Of a stretch of DNA of 28,325 nt, positions 1 to 8,207 are shown one piece after another. Made by a program: the position numbers and the translations under genes. Source of the stretch: Bacteroidales bacterium UBA1035 (GTDB lineage: Bacteria > Bacteroidota > Bacteroidia > Bacteroidales > Dysgonomonadaceae). Each line of letters opens with the position of its first letter. Positions within the stretch are counted from its first letter, which is position 1. The notes under the pieces were generated by a model. That model did not search any database. It had not been told where the DNA came from and saw only the letters and a program-made list of their open reading frames with translations. The stretch is taken from the NCBI GenBank assembly GCA_002316835.1, contig DCEG01000005.1, forward strand, positions 73,636 through 101,960, given 5' to 3'.

Positions 1-888
1 GCGATAGTGGCTCTGTCGGTAACCGTTAAATGATCCAACCCGTCCCCGAATACTTCCACGAATTTTCCAACCACGCCTTTTTCACGCAACACTTTCGTGA
101 TGGACAACACCATATCGGTGGCTGTGCAGGTTGGCGGAATTTGGCCGGTTAGTTTCAGTCCGATTACTTCTGGACAAGTGAAGAAGATAGGCTGTCCTAA
201 CATGGCTGCTTCTGCTTCAATACCTCCAACACCCCATCCCACAACTCCAATTCCGTTGACCATAGGTGTGTGAGAGTCTGTTCCTACCAATGTGTCAGGA
301 AACAGCCATCCGTCCCTTTCTATAATTCCTTTGGCTAAATATTCCAGATTTACCTGATGACAAATTCCCATCCCCGGCGGTACAACCGTGAAGTTTTTCA
401 ACCCTTTCTGAGCCCATTTAAGCAGTTCATATCGTTCTTTATTTCTTTCATACTCTAACTCTACGTTTCTGTTGAAAGAGTAATTAGTCCCGTAATAATC
501 CACCTGAACAGAGTGATCGATCACTAAGTCGACAGGAATAGCCGGGTTGATTTTTTGACCATCCTTACCGTGTCGTACGTACTCGGCTCTCAACGAAGCC
601 ATATCCACTACGGCAGGAACACCGGTGAAATCCTGCATAAGAATACGAGCCGGTTTAAAGGGAATGTCTTTATCGATGGGTTCGGACGACCAATTCACCA
701 AAGTTTGAATGTGTTCGTCGGTAATACTGAAACCGTCGAAATTTCTCATTACGTTTTCCAACAGAATACGAATACTGAATGGCAAGTGTTTCACATTGTC
801 TTCGGACAGTTCTTTCAACGAGCAGTAATGGTATTCAATACCATTGATTACAATGTTATTGACAGCTCTTGCATTTAAATAAGCCATA
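1..888 (-). CDS. acnA: Aconitate hydratase (aconitase A), N-terminal 296 codons; gene runs off the left edge
   Basis: Converts citrate to isocitrate via cis-aconitate with a [4Fe-4S] cluster, in the cytoplasmic TCA cycle. The translated start reads MAYLNARAVNNIVINGIEY, and further in come VVPPGMGICHQV, GTDSHTPMVNG and GVGGIEAEAAMLGQP, which are hallmark blocks of the AcnA/IRP1-type aconitase substrate and swivel regions. The N-terminal part also has the family's DFTGVPAVVDMA block. ATG at 886-888 is the only sensible start: it is preceded by an A/T-rich leader typical of the phylum and matches the family N-terminus. The C-terminal part, including the usual cluster-binding cysteines, lies outside the window, so completeness cannot be judged. 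Family assignment is very secure; the choice of symbol acnA over a plain acn is by sequence type. Confidence 0.95.
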
Positions 889-970
889 ATTTTATTTTTT
901 TACGTTGACACAAAAGTTAAACATATTTTCAAGAATAACACACGCCGAAGTTGCCGGGAATAGCAATTTA

Positions 971-989
971 ACAAATCCAACCGATTTGT
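971..989. repeat. Small perfect inverted repeat upstream of aconitase
   Basis: ACAAATC and GATTTGT (7-bp arms, 5-base CAACC loop) lie about 80 bases upstream of the aconitase start and 130 bases downstream of the AlkD-like gene's stop. There is no T-run next to it, so it is not a clear terminator. It could be an operator-like dyad or chance in A/T-rich DNA. The rest of 889-1119 shows nothing I can name. Confidence 0.3.
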
Positions 990-1119
990 CTATCTCTTAA
1001 ACGTTATTGAGGGTAAAATGTTGAGGATGTGTACGGAAAATATAACTCCGAATTTATGTGGTTTTTTATTAAATGGTTTTTAAATATCGCCCGAATGTTC
1101 CCTAAAAATTGATTTTTGA

Positions 1120-1764
1120 TTATTTTTCGAGTTTGGCAACCTGAATAGCAATATACTTGGGTAAATAATTTGGAGTGCAATTTTTCGGTACTATCTCGTC
1201 TTTGTAAAGTCCGGTTCTTTCACCCAAAGAAATACATCGGAAACGATATTCAGGTTGAAAAATTCCGATTTGAGCCGCCGTAAAATTCATAGCCCATTGC
1301 ACTTCGGGTATTTCGTTTTCAATACGCGCTTCAATTGAAGTCAACAACTCTTCGGTGTTTGGTGGCGGCGTTTGCCCAACCCAGCGTAGACGGCCCTGAT
1401 AATACCAGAAAACCCGCCTTTGAAGGGAAGATGGGCTGTTTTCCCACGATTGCATTAAAGCGATAGTCTTTTTATCTTTCGATAGCTGGTTTGCCATTAA
1501 CCAATCAATTAATGGAATCTTTTCGTCTTCTTTGTGTTCCTGCATATCTTTGTCTAATTGATTGATGACTTCTTGTGAAAGAAGCTTTTTGTCCATAATC
1601 AGAATGGCCAGTTGCCGCGCTAAATATTGCCTGGTCGTCCATAATTCCAAGGCTAATTCGTGGTCTTTTTTAATGTCTTTTGCTATTTTTCGCAAGTCGC
1701 CGAGATTAGTCGTTTTATTGTCAATTTGAGTGATTATATTTTTTGCTTTCGATGATAACTCCAT
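1120..1764 (-). CDS. AlkD-like DNA alkylation repair protein (HEAT-like repeats)
   Basis: Predicted 214-aa member of the DNA alkylation repair (AlkC/AlkD-like) family, HEAT-like helical-repeat glycosylases that remove N3- and N7-alkylated purines. The protein is almost wholly helical and carries the family's C-terminal pattern VQWAMNFTAAQIGIF, then LGERTGLY and a Cys-Thr-Pro-x-Tyr segment (NCTPNYLPKYIAIQ), typical of the short Bacteroidota branch. I chose the ATG at 1764 (MELSSKAKN) over an upstream in-frame start, because the upstream extension reads through the end of the DUF1801 gene and looks like out-of-frame coding. It lies 47 bp downstream of the DUF1801 gene on the same strand and is probably co-transcribed with it. 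Glycosylase activity is inferred from the family; I did not verify each catalytic residue. Confidence 0.8.
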   Translation of the reverse strand: MELSSKAKNIITQIDNKTTNLGDLRKIAKDIKKDHELALELWTTRQYLARQLAILIMDKKLLSQEVINQLDKDMQEHKEDEKIPLIDWLMANQLSKDKKTIALMQSWENSPSSLQRRVFWYYQGRLRWVGQTPPPNTEELLTSIEARIENEIPEVQWAMNFTAAQIGIFQPEYRFRCISLGERTGLYKDEIVPKNCTPNYLPKYIAIQVAKLEK

Positions 1765-1811
1765 AGCTGTGATAGGATTTCTAAAAGTGAGGTTCGATTT
1801 TAGTTTTTTCT

Positions 1812-2237
1812 TCAAGAACATTCGTGATGTTCGTTGACATATCTGATGGATTCCATACACAGTTCCCGTAAAATGGGAATTCTTATATCGGAAAGCTTCT
1901 TTACATAAATGCACGCTTTGCCCATTTTGAATTTACCAAGATCGGCCAGCAATAATTTACTTTTCTCCGTATCGGAATAAACATAAAGAGAAAACGCCGC
2001 TTTTCTTGGCGAAAAACCGAGAATGGGTGCGTCGCCTTCGTGCCCGCTTGCATACTTGTAATGATAATTGCCGAATCCGATAATAGTCGGCCCCCACATT
2101 TTGGGTTCTTCTCCCGATATATCACGCAAAAGGGTAATTAATTCTAAACTGTCTTGCCGTTTTTGTTCTGTTTCTACATAAGTGTTAATAAACTCATAAA
2201 CGTCAGCAGTGGTGTATGTTGTTTTGTTTTTTGCCAT
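1812..2237 (-). CDS. DUF1801 (YdhG-like) domain protein
   Basis: A 141-aa cytoplasmic protein of the DUF1801 family, function not established. Conserved features are KMWGPTIIGFGNYHYKY, a Gly-Phe-Ser-Pro-Arg-Lys block (LGFSPRKAAFSLYV) and a C-terminal region around CIYVKKLSDIRI, the usual order and length for the family. The ATG at 2237 (MAKNKTTYTT) fits the family N-terminus; a GTG six codons upstream is possible but less likely. It leads a two-gene unit with the AlkD-like gene. A -7 box (TATCTTTG) sits about 60 bases upstream, just past the esterase stop codon. A role in repair is only suggested by the neighbour. Confidence 0.85.
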   Translation of the reverse strand: MAKNKTTYTTADVYEFINTYVETEQKRQDSLELITLLRDISGEEPKMWGPTIIGFGNYHYKYASGHEGDAPILGFSPRKAAFSLYVYSDTEKSKLLLADLGKFKMGKACIYVKKLSDIRIPILRELCMESIRYVNEHHECS

Positions 2238-2259
2238 AAGTTGAATTTTGCTCACATTT

Positions 2260-2297
2260 CAAAAAAGTATTTTATTTGTTTTATTGATACTTTTTTG
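2260..2297 (-). terminator. A/T-rich hairpin between esterase and DUF1801 gene
   Basis: Eleven-base arms CAAAAAAGTAT (2260-2270) and ATACTTTTTTG (2287-2297) are perfectly complementary around a 16-base loop. Read on the minus strand it follows the esterase stop codon by 14 bases and ends in a run of T, as an intrinsic terminator would. It also falls at the expected transcript start of the DUF1801 unit (its -7 box is 2300-2307), so it could instead form a 5' leader hairpin. The stem is almost all A/T, so termination strength is doubtful. Confidence 0.4.
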
Positions 2298-2299
2298 TA

Positions 2300-2307
2300 C
2301 AAAGATA
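2300..2307 (-). promoter_or_regulatory. Putative Bacteroidota -7 box for the DUF1801-AlkD unit
   Basis: On the minus strand this reads TATCTTTG, an exact match to TAnnTTTG, placed about 60 bases before the DUF1801 ATG and immediately after the esterase stop. I see no good TTG at the -33 distance, so support is the -7 element and position only. Confidence 0.45.
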
Positions 2308-2310
2308 ATC

Positions 2311-3834
2311 CTAAAATCCTTTTAACCATTTCGATAATTCAGATAAGAAAAGTGAATGGTATGAATACGTTTCACGATAACCAAAGCCGTGACCTCCGGT
2401 TGGATATAACAGAAAAGTTACCGGAACATTGCTTTGCTGTAATGATTCAACGTAACGGAATCCGTTTTGCGGTGGAACAACTTTATCGTCTGAAGCGAAG
2501 ATAATAAACGCCCGGGACGTTTCTTTGGTTATTTGTTTCTCGTTTGAGTATTTTTCAATCAGTTCTTTTGAAGGATTTTCTCCGATCAGGTTTTTTCTCG
2601 ATCCAGCGTGTGTAAACGTTTCATCCATTGTAATAACCGGATAGAGCAGTATTTGAAAGGCCGGACGATCGGTTCCGGTGGTATGTGTAGCATAAGTAGA
2701 TGCCAGATGTCCTCCGGCCGATGAACCCATAATTCCGATATCATCGGGGTTAACATGCCATTCTGCAGCGTGCTGTTTCACCAGATCGAAAGCTGCCTTT
2801 ACATCGGTAAAGGGAACGGAAGAATTGCCTTTCGGCATCCGATATTTGAGCACGCCAAGCGCAATACCCTTGCTCAGAAAATAAGGTGCCCAGTCAAATC
2901 CTTCGTGGAAAACCGCCAGTCCCTGATAACCTCCGCCGGGCAGTGCGATAACCATTCTTCCGGTAGCTTTATCGGGATCGGGCAGATAGACTCGAAGGGT
3001 AGGAGCCACGATACCTCTTGAAGCATCGGCATCTATTACAGGTTTTTCCTTTACGGTGCTCAACGGGTATTCTGTCCATTCTTTTTGCTGTAACGCACTT
3101 TTGATGGCTTTTCCCCAGAATTCGCCCAGCTTTTGAGCACCTGCTTTGTTGGGATGTAGATAAAACCTTCCCGAGTTGCCATTTTCGGCATAAAAGAGCG
3201 GTTTGTTGTCTTTAAAATAATCGAAAGCGGTGGTATCGCCCAAAAACACCTGCCCAGGAAAAGTTTCGCTGTAATCGGTTGTCAGTTTTTTCAGCATCGG
3301 AAAATAAGATTCCAACACATTCAACCCTTCCTGCAGGTAGGTGGAAGTATTGTGTGTGGTTGGGCTGTACCACACAGGCCGATTCAGCACAACCCGACTT
3401 GCGGGATAGAGTCTTAACAACTCATCGGTTATCGCTTTCATGTTCGTATAATATTGTTCCGGCTGCAAGCGCGATTTGCTGTTTCCGCGTAGCGCACTAT
3501 CGTTAGTCCCCAGCATAATGGAGAAAACAAGCACGCCGTTTTCTTTTGACAATTCATCGGCAGCAACTTTCACTTTTGCAAAGAAAGTGTTGGTAGCAGG
3601 CAAAAAATCCACCGTAGTTTTACCGCTAACACCGCAATTGCGAAATTCAATCTTTCCCATATTTTGTTGTTCCATCCAGTGAACGGCTTGCACGGGCGGA
3701 GCTTCTTCCTGTGGATTATCGAGTATCACGCCTTGCGTAATGCTATTTCCAATAAAAACGATTTTTGTCTGCTGTGCCAGTGTAAAGGCTGCGAAGCAGC
3801 TGATAAATACAAAAAACGATAAAAGATGTTTCAT
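2311..3834 (-). CDS. Secreted two-domain esterase: SGNH hydrolase plus alpha/beta hydrolase
   Basis: A 507-aa protein with an N-terminal signal peptide (MKHLLSFFVFISCFAAFTLA), so exported. Residues about 22-250 form an SGNH/GDSL-type domain: nucleophile Ser31 in IGNSITQG, Gly68 in NCGVSG, Asn111 in LGTND, His227 in YLHPNKAG. Residues about 275-507 form an alpha/beta hydrolase: oxyanion block LPGGGYQG near 298, nucleophile Ser372 in GSSAGG, Asp449/450 in ASDDKVVP, His482 in GGHGFG. Such fusions in Bacteroidota are thought to deacetylate plant or host polysaccharides, so a carbohydrate O-acetyl esterase role is likely but the substrate is unknown. Block V of the SGNH domain normally has Asp three residues before His; here that position is Phe224. 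The ATG at 3834 was chosen because it starts the signal peptide; an upstream in-frame extension of 32 codons does not fit. Confidence 0.85.
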   Translation of the reverse strand: MKHLLSFFVFISCFAAFTLAQQTKIVFIGNSITQGVILDNPQEEAPPVQAVHWMEQQNMGKIEFRNCGVSGKTTVDFLPATNTFFAKVKVAADELSKENGVLVFSIMLGTNDSALRGNSKSRLQPEQYYTNMKAITDELLRLYPASRVVLNRPVWYSPTTHNTSTYLQEGLNVLESYFPMLKKLTTDYSETFPGQVFLGDTTAFDYFKDNKPLFYAENGNSGRFYLHPNKAGAQKLGEFWGKAIKSALQQKEWTEYPLSTVKEKPVIDADASRGIVAPTLRVYLPDPDKATGRMVIALPGGGYQGLAVFHEGFDWAPYFLSKGIALGVLKYRMPKGNSSVPFTDVKAAFDLVKQHAAEWHVNPDDIGIMGSSAGGHLASTYATHTTGTDRPAFQILLYPVITMDETFTHAGSRKNLIGENPSKELIEKYSNEKQITKETSRAFIIFASDDKVVPPQNGFRYVESLQQSNVPVTFLLYPTGGHGFGYRETYSYHSLFLSELSKWLKGF

Positions 3835-3858
3835 AATTTTCTCAACTAATTTTTCATC

Positions 3859-3891
3859 CAAATTTACAAAACATTCATTAGCATCGATCAA
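3859..3891 (-). promoter_or_regulatory. Putative promoter of the esterase gene
   Basis: On the minus strand a TTG (3889-3891) is followed after 22 bases by TAAATTTG (3859-3866), close to the phylum's -33/-7 arrangement. The -7 box ends 24 bases before the esterase ATG, giving a short leader. Confidence 0.5.
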
Positions 3892-4199
3892 CAAAATAAA
3901 GAAAAGTATCATTTTGCAATCTAATTTCAATATCGAATTTATTATTTAATCCCCAAAAAAAATCTTTACTATTTCAATAACATGGACAAGAAATTGGGAG
4001 ATATCATTATGATTTGTACAATCTTTTTAATTTTCTCCTTCCTAAAAATTAAAATTCAGGTTTAATACATTAACACTCTTGTAATTTCAATAAAATGTCC
4101 TTTTCTTATAATAAATTGTCTCTTTATTACTTTTTCACTATCTTTATCTTTTTACCTTTGAATAGGTTATATTTATGGGCTATTGAAAGTGGCTAAAAA

Positions 4200-4218
4200 A
4201 TGTGGATGTTTTCCACAT
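4200..4218. repeat. Perfect inverted repeat upstream of the pilus operon
   Basis: ATGTGGA and TCCACAT form 7-bp perfect arms around a TGTTT loop. It lies about 50 bases upstream of the likely -7 box of the pilus operon, so it would fit a regulator binding site. No T-run follows. Function is inferred only from position. Confidence 0.4.
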
Positions 4219-4265
4219 CTTTAGGGTTTACTATTAAGAAATAAAAGAGACAGTATCTTTATTGA

Positions 4266-4273
4266 TATCTTTG
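4266..4273 (+). promoter_or_regulatory. Putative -7 box of the pilus operon
   Basis: TATCTTTG matches TAnnTTTG exactly and lies 70 bases before the DUF3575-type ATG at 4344. No convincing -33 TTG is present 19-22 bases upstream. A second box, TACCTTTG at 4153-4160, is an alternative. Confidence 0.45.
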
Positions 4274-4343
4274 TCCTCGAATTATGAGATGCGCCGTTAT
4301 AGACTACGTCGAAGATTTATTTAAAAACCATATACAAAATTAA

Positions 4344-4598
4344 ATGTTGAAAAAAGTCCTTTTTTTTGTTGTCATCTTTTTGATGTTAGGGGGGGACTTG
4401 TCCTCAATTTATGCACAAAAAGTTGCAGCCAAAACCAATTTTGCCTATTGGGCAGCAGGAGCATCGCCTAACGTAGCATTAGAGATAGGCTTAGGTAAAA
4501 AAACTACACTTGAATTAGGCGGTGGTTTCAATTTATGGAAATTCGATGTATGTATTGGTGCGTGCCAAATTCACTCCTGCGGAAATCATCGGGACTAA
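4344..4598 (+). pseudogene. Broken DUF3575 gene, first third only
   Basis: Begins with a clear signal peptide (MLKKVLFFVVIFLMLGG to SIYAQ), then TNFAYWAAGASPNVALEIGL, GKKTTLELGGGF and NLWKFD, which is the opening of DUF3575 outer-membrane proteins that often head type V pilus loci. After about 67 residues the family match stops and the frame continues for only 17 more residues that are the wrong-frame reading of a pilin gene. Normal DUF3575 proteins are roughly 180-200 residues, so the barrel is lost. The break falls at about 4538-4548. A very short product may still be made, but it cannot be a complete protein of this family. Confidence 0.7.
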
Positions 4599-4977
4599 AG
4601 ATGTAAATGATCCAGAGGGAACATTTTATTTGGGCGATCAGGATCATAAGTTTTATGCATCTGCTGCAGATGCAACAACGGCAGGGAACAAGCCATTAAG
4701 TTCACGTATTGAATTTGGAACGGTTAAATATCCAGGTGGCCTTTGCTATTATGCTGTTCCGGTAGGACAAATAGATGCTACACTCCAACTGGCACCCGTA
4801 CTTCGGAACGATTATTTTTACATAAACATTCAAAGTGTGTTTAGAATAGGAATGCCGAATGATCCTTTCAATACTCCTTACCAAACGCTTACCAACGATA
4901 TCCCTTACGGTGTTTATATCAAAACTACAATCACCGTGCAACCCTGGACCCTAAAAACAAGAAAATATGTGGTATAG
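4546..4977 (+). pseudogene. C-terminal relic of a major pilin (Mfa1/fimbrillin-like)
   Basis: The frame shifted by one relative to the DUF3575 start encodes about 143 residues with features of the C-terminal part of Mfa1-type pilins: MYVLVRAKFTPAEIIG, a Gly-Thr-Phe-Tyr segment, GGLCYYAVPVG, the VLRNDYFYINIQ motif and the final KTTITVQPW strand. No signal peptide, lipobox or N-terminal pilin domain precedes it; those are exactly the parts that would be lost by a deletion joining it to the DUF3575 gene. ATG at 4546 could start a fragment, but without export it would not be assembled. Its end overlaps the next gene by 11 bases (4967-4977), the normal tight spacing of such operons, so the downstream side is intact. 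Confidence 0.7.
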
Positions 4978-6352
4978 AGATAAAAAAAACTACTTTGTTT
5001 TGTTGTTAGCGGCGTTTATTTTTATTATGTCCGGTTGTAAACAAGAGCTAGAATTAAGAATTGATGAACAATCCCTGATTTCCGATACGCTTTTACTTAA
5101 AGTGAACGCCCGCTTAGGAGAGGAAGCAATAAATACTAACGATGAGAACAGATTAAAGAAACTTCGCCTGATGGCGTTTAAAACAAGCGGTCCAATTGTT
5201 GCGAACGAAGTTATAGATGTTTCAACAAATTCAACGCCAACGTTCAAAGTGATAGAAAACGGCTACAAAGACGCGATAAATAACAATAACCGATACTTAA
5301 ATTTTATATTTATTGGAAATGAATCTGCTGATTTGACAGATAAACTCGATGCTGTTACCGGAGCAACGCCTCTTATAAATAATAAGGATATTATTGTTCA
5401 AAATTTCAATGAGACTAACTTTAATCCCGTCACTGATGATTTTTTGATGTCTCAACTATATTTCAGGGTGATTATCAGCCCGAACGATGTGGACCCGGTA
5501 AACAGGATTTTTGAAATGCCGGTAACCATGCAGCGGAACTATGCGAAAGTAGAAGTAATGATTGATCGTGATGAAATCACATATCCGTTATCGAAGTATA
5601 TGAGATTCAGCAAGATCAGTTTAATAAACGTTGCACCCAAGTATTATCTTTCATCCAAATATCCTACGTTTAATGAGAAGTTTTCCTTAGGTTTTGATGT
5701 TCGCTCCGAAGTCAACAGAAGTTCTTTATTGACTATCGATCGTAGCGAAACTGCATCTGAAGGATTGTCAGGAGCTCTTTTCTATGTTCCTGAAAATTGG
5801 GATGAAGCATATACGACAGCACACGATACGTATGCCACCAGACTAAAACTTGAAATGGTAAATACGGCTGGAGCGGTTAAAACGGTAGAGATTCCTTTTT
5901 TGGTGGAAGAACGTGAGATTGGTGTAGTACCACAAACACTCTTACGAACGGAACATTATCGCATTTCCATCACTCCCCGCGGTTTTGAAGAACCGGTAGA
6001 AATAAAAACGACCGTTTCGCCGTGGGGCGTAACGGAATTATATCAGGTTGTGGGAGACATGTTCACGGTGCAGGTTGACGATAGAGATTTTACCGGCGAA
6101 ACAAATGAAGTAAAGGTTATGTATACGGTTCCCAACAATTACAATAGATATACGTGGAAGTTTGAAGCCTTGGGAGGAACTTATTTCGACAACGAGACTG
6201 TAAAGGAAAAAGTAATTACCAGTGAGCCGCCCGTAAGTGGCACGTCGTTTTCTTTCCCTATTTCGAAAGGAACGTGGACAAGTGGAAATTACCTTCGGGT
6301 GAGTGTGGGATTAGGTGAAACCCCCGTTTATGAAGAAATATTTACTTTATAG
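4967..6352 (+). CDS. Type V pilus lipoprotein, probable anchor (FimB/Mfa2-like)
   Basis: A 461-aa lipoprotein: the signal ends in FIMSGC with acylated Cys24. Fimbrillin-type features follow: a YLNFIFIGNES block near 110, VTMQRNYAKVEVMI near 180, LFYVPENW near 265, the TEHYRISIT motif near 322 and a VSPWG strand near 345, which normally closes the fimbrillin fold. About 100 residues beyond that form an extra beta-rich C-terminal domain. Unlike the next two genes I see no Thr-Arg-Ala processing site near the N-terminus, as expected for an anchor that keeps its lipid. The ATG overlaps the pilin relic by 11 bases. The anchor role is inferred from order and from the missing cleavage site; another accessory subunit is possible. 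Confidence 0.7.
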   Translation: MWYRDKKNYFVLLLAAFIFIMSGCKQELELRIDEQSLISDTLLLKVNARLGEEAINTNDENRLKKLRLMAFKTSGPIVANEVIDVSTNSTPTFKVIENGYKDAINNNNRYLNFIFIGNESADLTDKLDAVTGATPLINNKDIIVQNFNETNFNPVTDDFLMSQLYFRVIISPNDVDPVNRIFEMPVTMQRNYAKVEVMIDRDEITYPLSKYMRFSKISLINVAPKYYLSSKYPTFNEKFSLGFDVRSEVNRSSLLTIDRSETASEGLSGALFYVPENWDEAYTTAHDTYATRLKLEMVNTAGAVKTVEIPFLVEEREIGVVPQTLLRTEHYRISITPRGFEEPVEIKTTVSPWGVTELYQVVGDMFTVQVDDRDFTGETNEVKVMYTVPNNYNRYTWKFEALGGTYFDNETVKEKVITSEPPVSGTSFSFPISKGTWTSGNYLRVSVGLGETPVYEEIFTL

Positions 6353-6363
6353 ACGATAGACAA
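6350..6363. repeat. Short 7-base tandem repeat at a gene junction
   Basis: TAGACGA followed by TAGACAA, then a weaker TAAAGCG, begins exactly at the TAG stop of the anchor gene. Two good copies only; noted because longer 7-base arrays occur at other gene junctions in this window. Confidence 0.3.
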
Positions 6364-6383
6364 TAAAGCGGTTTAAGATAGAA

Positions 6384-8207
6384 ATGCAAAAAAACATATT
6401 ACATATTATTCTTTTGGTCCTTTTTGCCGGATTTATTTCCTGCGAATCAATTAACGATAATTTTGTAGAATGTGAGTCACCTATTGAACTTAGTATTTCG
6501 GTAGATAAACCTTTTGCGACAACCCGTGCTACAAAACCTGACAAACAGGGAACAAACGACGAGAATTTAATTACCGATTTATATATTTTTTTGTTCTCAC
6601 CCGATGGCAGTGAATTATTTAGATACATACCAATTCACTTCTCTAACGATGCGCTAACTCAAAGTGTACCTTGGACTAATACTACCGATCCGCATTTAGT
6701 GCTCGAAAATATTTATCCTTCCGATTTGGGAACACGCAGAGTATATGTGGTCGCCAACGCCGAAGCAGTTTTACATGACCGGTTAATGGCAGTGAGAACC
6801 GAAAAAAACCTTATGGATATGGTTTACGATAACTCATTGGGATTTCATCAAATAACTACCCCACTAATGATGCAGGGTTACGCCGATAAAACTTTCACAG
6901 CGACCGACCGTAGGATTGAAATAAATCTTAAACGCTTGGTTTCTAAAATAGACTTAACATTGTTTCTGGATTACGCGGGATTGGATGACTCACAAGAAAA
7001 TAAATACCAACCACGCAACTTAAACAGCAGGACGTATGTAGTGGAGAATGCGGAAATTCCTGCATTTCCCGTCACCTTGTTTAGAAACTATCCCAATTAC
7101 ATTCCTTTTACGGAAAAAATCGGTACTTCAGGTAAAATCATACGTATGCAGCAGTATATTTATGAAGGAGATTTTACCGGTGGAGAAGCTTTTAACGAGC
7201 ACCCTTATATTTTGCTGCAATTACCGAGCACACTTTCAGGAGAAGGGAAAGACAACTTCTACCGGGTTCAGTTGCCAGAAAAGATAGACCGAAATAGGAT
7301 TTACAGGTTAGAATCTCACGTTACCGAGCGCGGCAAATTGTCGCCTGAAAATGCAGTGCTTCTGGATAATACGGTTGAAGTGATTCATTGGGAACCGGAG
7401 CATTTGTATGAAGACATTTATGGTAAAACATGGCTAACGTTGTCTGATTCTATAGTAGAACTTAATTATCTAAATGATGTAAAATCAGTAACCGCCGAAT
7501 CAGATATCACTATATCCTATAGAGCAGCAGCTTATCCTGATCAGCGTGTTTTTGCGTTTTCAAACTTATCGGAAAACAATGATTTAAAATGGACATTTAC
7601 GTTTACTTCTGATGCTGTTAATCATCCGTCCTACTATCAGGAATTTAGTGCAGACATAGCGTTAGACAGAGTATTGATGGTATACAATAAACTGATTACT
7701 AAAACGCTGACTGTTAAAGTACGGCCTTCGATACGCCTAGCATCTGTTTCACCATTTGTGGTGGAAGTTTCTCCGAATCACCTACAAATATCAAGCGACC
7801 GTAAGAAAACACCCGTTCCTACACCTACGGGAATGCATTATCGTACCCACGTTTATGAAATGTTAGAATGGGCTTCTATGAATAGCTCAATAGCCGGAAC
7901 CGCCATGATGGATTGGAATACAGCCAATACGGCTTGTGATGCTGCCAACGGCTGGCGTCTGCCTACAGAATATGAAATGAAAGCTTGGGTTCGAACATAT
8001 TTGTCTGGTACTGCTGCGGCAAATTTTTACAGTGAGTTAGGGCGTGATTTTTGGACTGCCACTATGGATCCTACCTATGCCGGGACATTGGCTTTTGCCA
8101 AATATGCAACTATAAATATTGGTTACCATACTGATTATGCCGATTTGCCGATGGCATCGGTTACAGAGAAAAAATATGTTAGATGTGTAAGAGATTACAA
8201 CCCATGA
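6384..8207 (+). CDS. Type V pilus lipoprotein with C-terminal lectin-like domain
   Basis: A 607-aa lipoprotein with lipobox ending GFISC (Cys20). Near the N-terminus is FATTRATK; Arg48 is the kind of site where type V pilins are cleaved to free the assembly strand. A fimbrillin-like region (about 30-340) has LKRLVSKIDLTLFL, YILLQLPSTL and NRIYRLESHVT, then VEVIHWEPE. A second beta domain follows (about 350-465). The last 135 residues resemble the C-terminal FGE/DUF1566 (Lcl-like) fold: MDWNTANTACDAANGWRLP, DFWTAT, and the closing YVRCVRD. Likely an accessory or tip-proximal adhesin. Its stop codon overlaps the next ATG (ATGA), so the two are translationally coupled. The exact Fim/Mfa equivalent cannot be assigned. 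Confidence 0.75.
   Translation: MQKNILHIILLVLFAGFISCESINDNFVECESPIELSISVDKPFATTRATKPDKQGTNDENLITDLYIFLFSPDGSELFRYIPIHFSNDALTQSVPWTNTTDPHLVLENIYPSDLGTRRVYVVANAEAVLHDRLMAVRTEKNLMDMVYDNSLGFHQITTPLMMQGYADKTFTATDRRIEINLKRLVSKIDLTLFLDYAGLDDSQENKYQPRNLNSRTYVVENAEIPAFPVTLFRNYPNYIPFTEKIGTSGKIIRMQQYIYEGDFTGGEAFNEHPYILLQLPSTLSGEGKDNFYRVQLPEKIDRNRIYRLESHVTERGKLSPENAVLLDNTVEVIHWEPEHLYEDIYGKTWLTLSDSIVELNYLNDVKSVTAESDITISYRAAAYPDQRVFAFSNLSENNDLKWTFTFTSDAVNHPSYYQEFSADIALDRVLMVYNKLITKTLTVKVRPSIRLASVSPFVVEVSPNHLQISSDRKKTPVPTPTGMHYRTHVYEMLEWASMNSSIAGTAMMDWNTANTACDAANGWRLPTEYEMKAWVRTYLSGTAAANFYSELGRDFWTATMDPTYAGTLAFAKYATINIGYHTDYADLPMASVTEKKYVRCVRDYNP

Larger units (their letters stand above)
3835..4343. other. 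509-bp gene-free divergent region between esterase and pilus locus
   Basis: Very A/T-rich, with no open frame that resembles a protein. It holds the esterase promoter at its left end, a dyad at 4200-4218 and two TAnnTTTG boxes on the plus strand: TACCTTTG at 4153-4160 and TATCTTTG at 4266-4273. I see no tRNA, repeats of the 7-base type, or recombinase-type long inverted repeats. Confidence 0.6.

Noticed and set aside
1901..2125. Overlapping open frame within the DUF1801 gene
   Set aside because: It is an alternative frame of a recognised gene, with no family resemblance of its own.
3931..4343. Invertible promoter region for the pilus operon
   Set aside because: Only one 7-bp dyad with a 5-base loop is present, no pair of distant inverted repeats and no recombinase gene.
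4522..4545. GTG start giving a full coding gene for the pilin fragment
   Set aside because: The codons before 4546 are the out-of-frame DUF3575 sequence, and no signal peptide results.
8183..8203. Upstream ATG for the large pilus lipoprotein
   Set aside because: The lipoprotein signal begins at the ATG at 8204, which overlaps the previous stop as expected for coupled genes.
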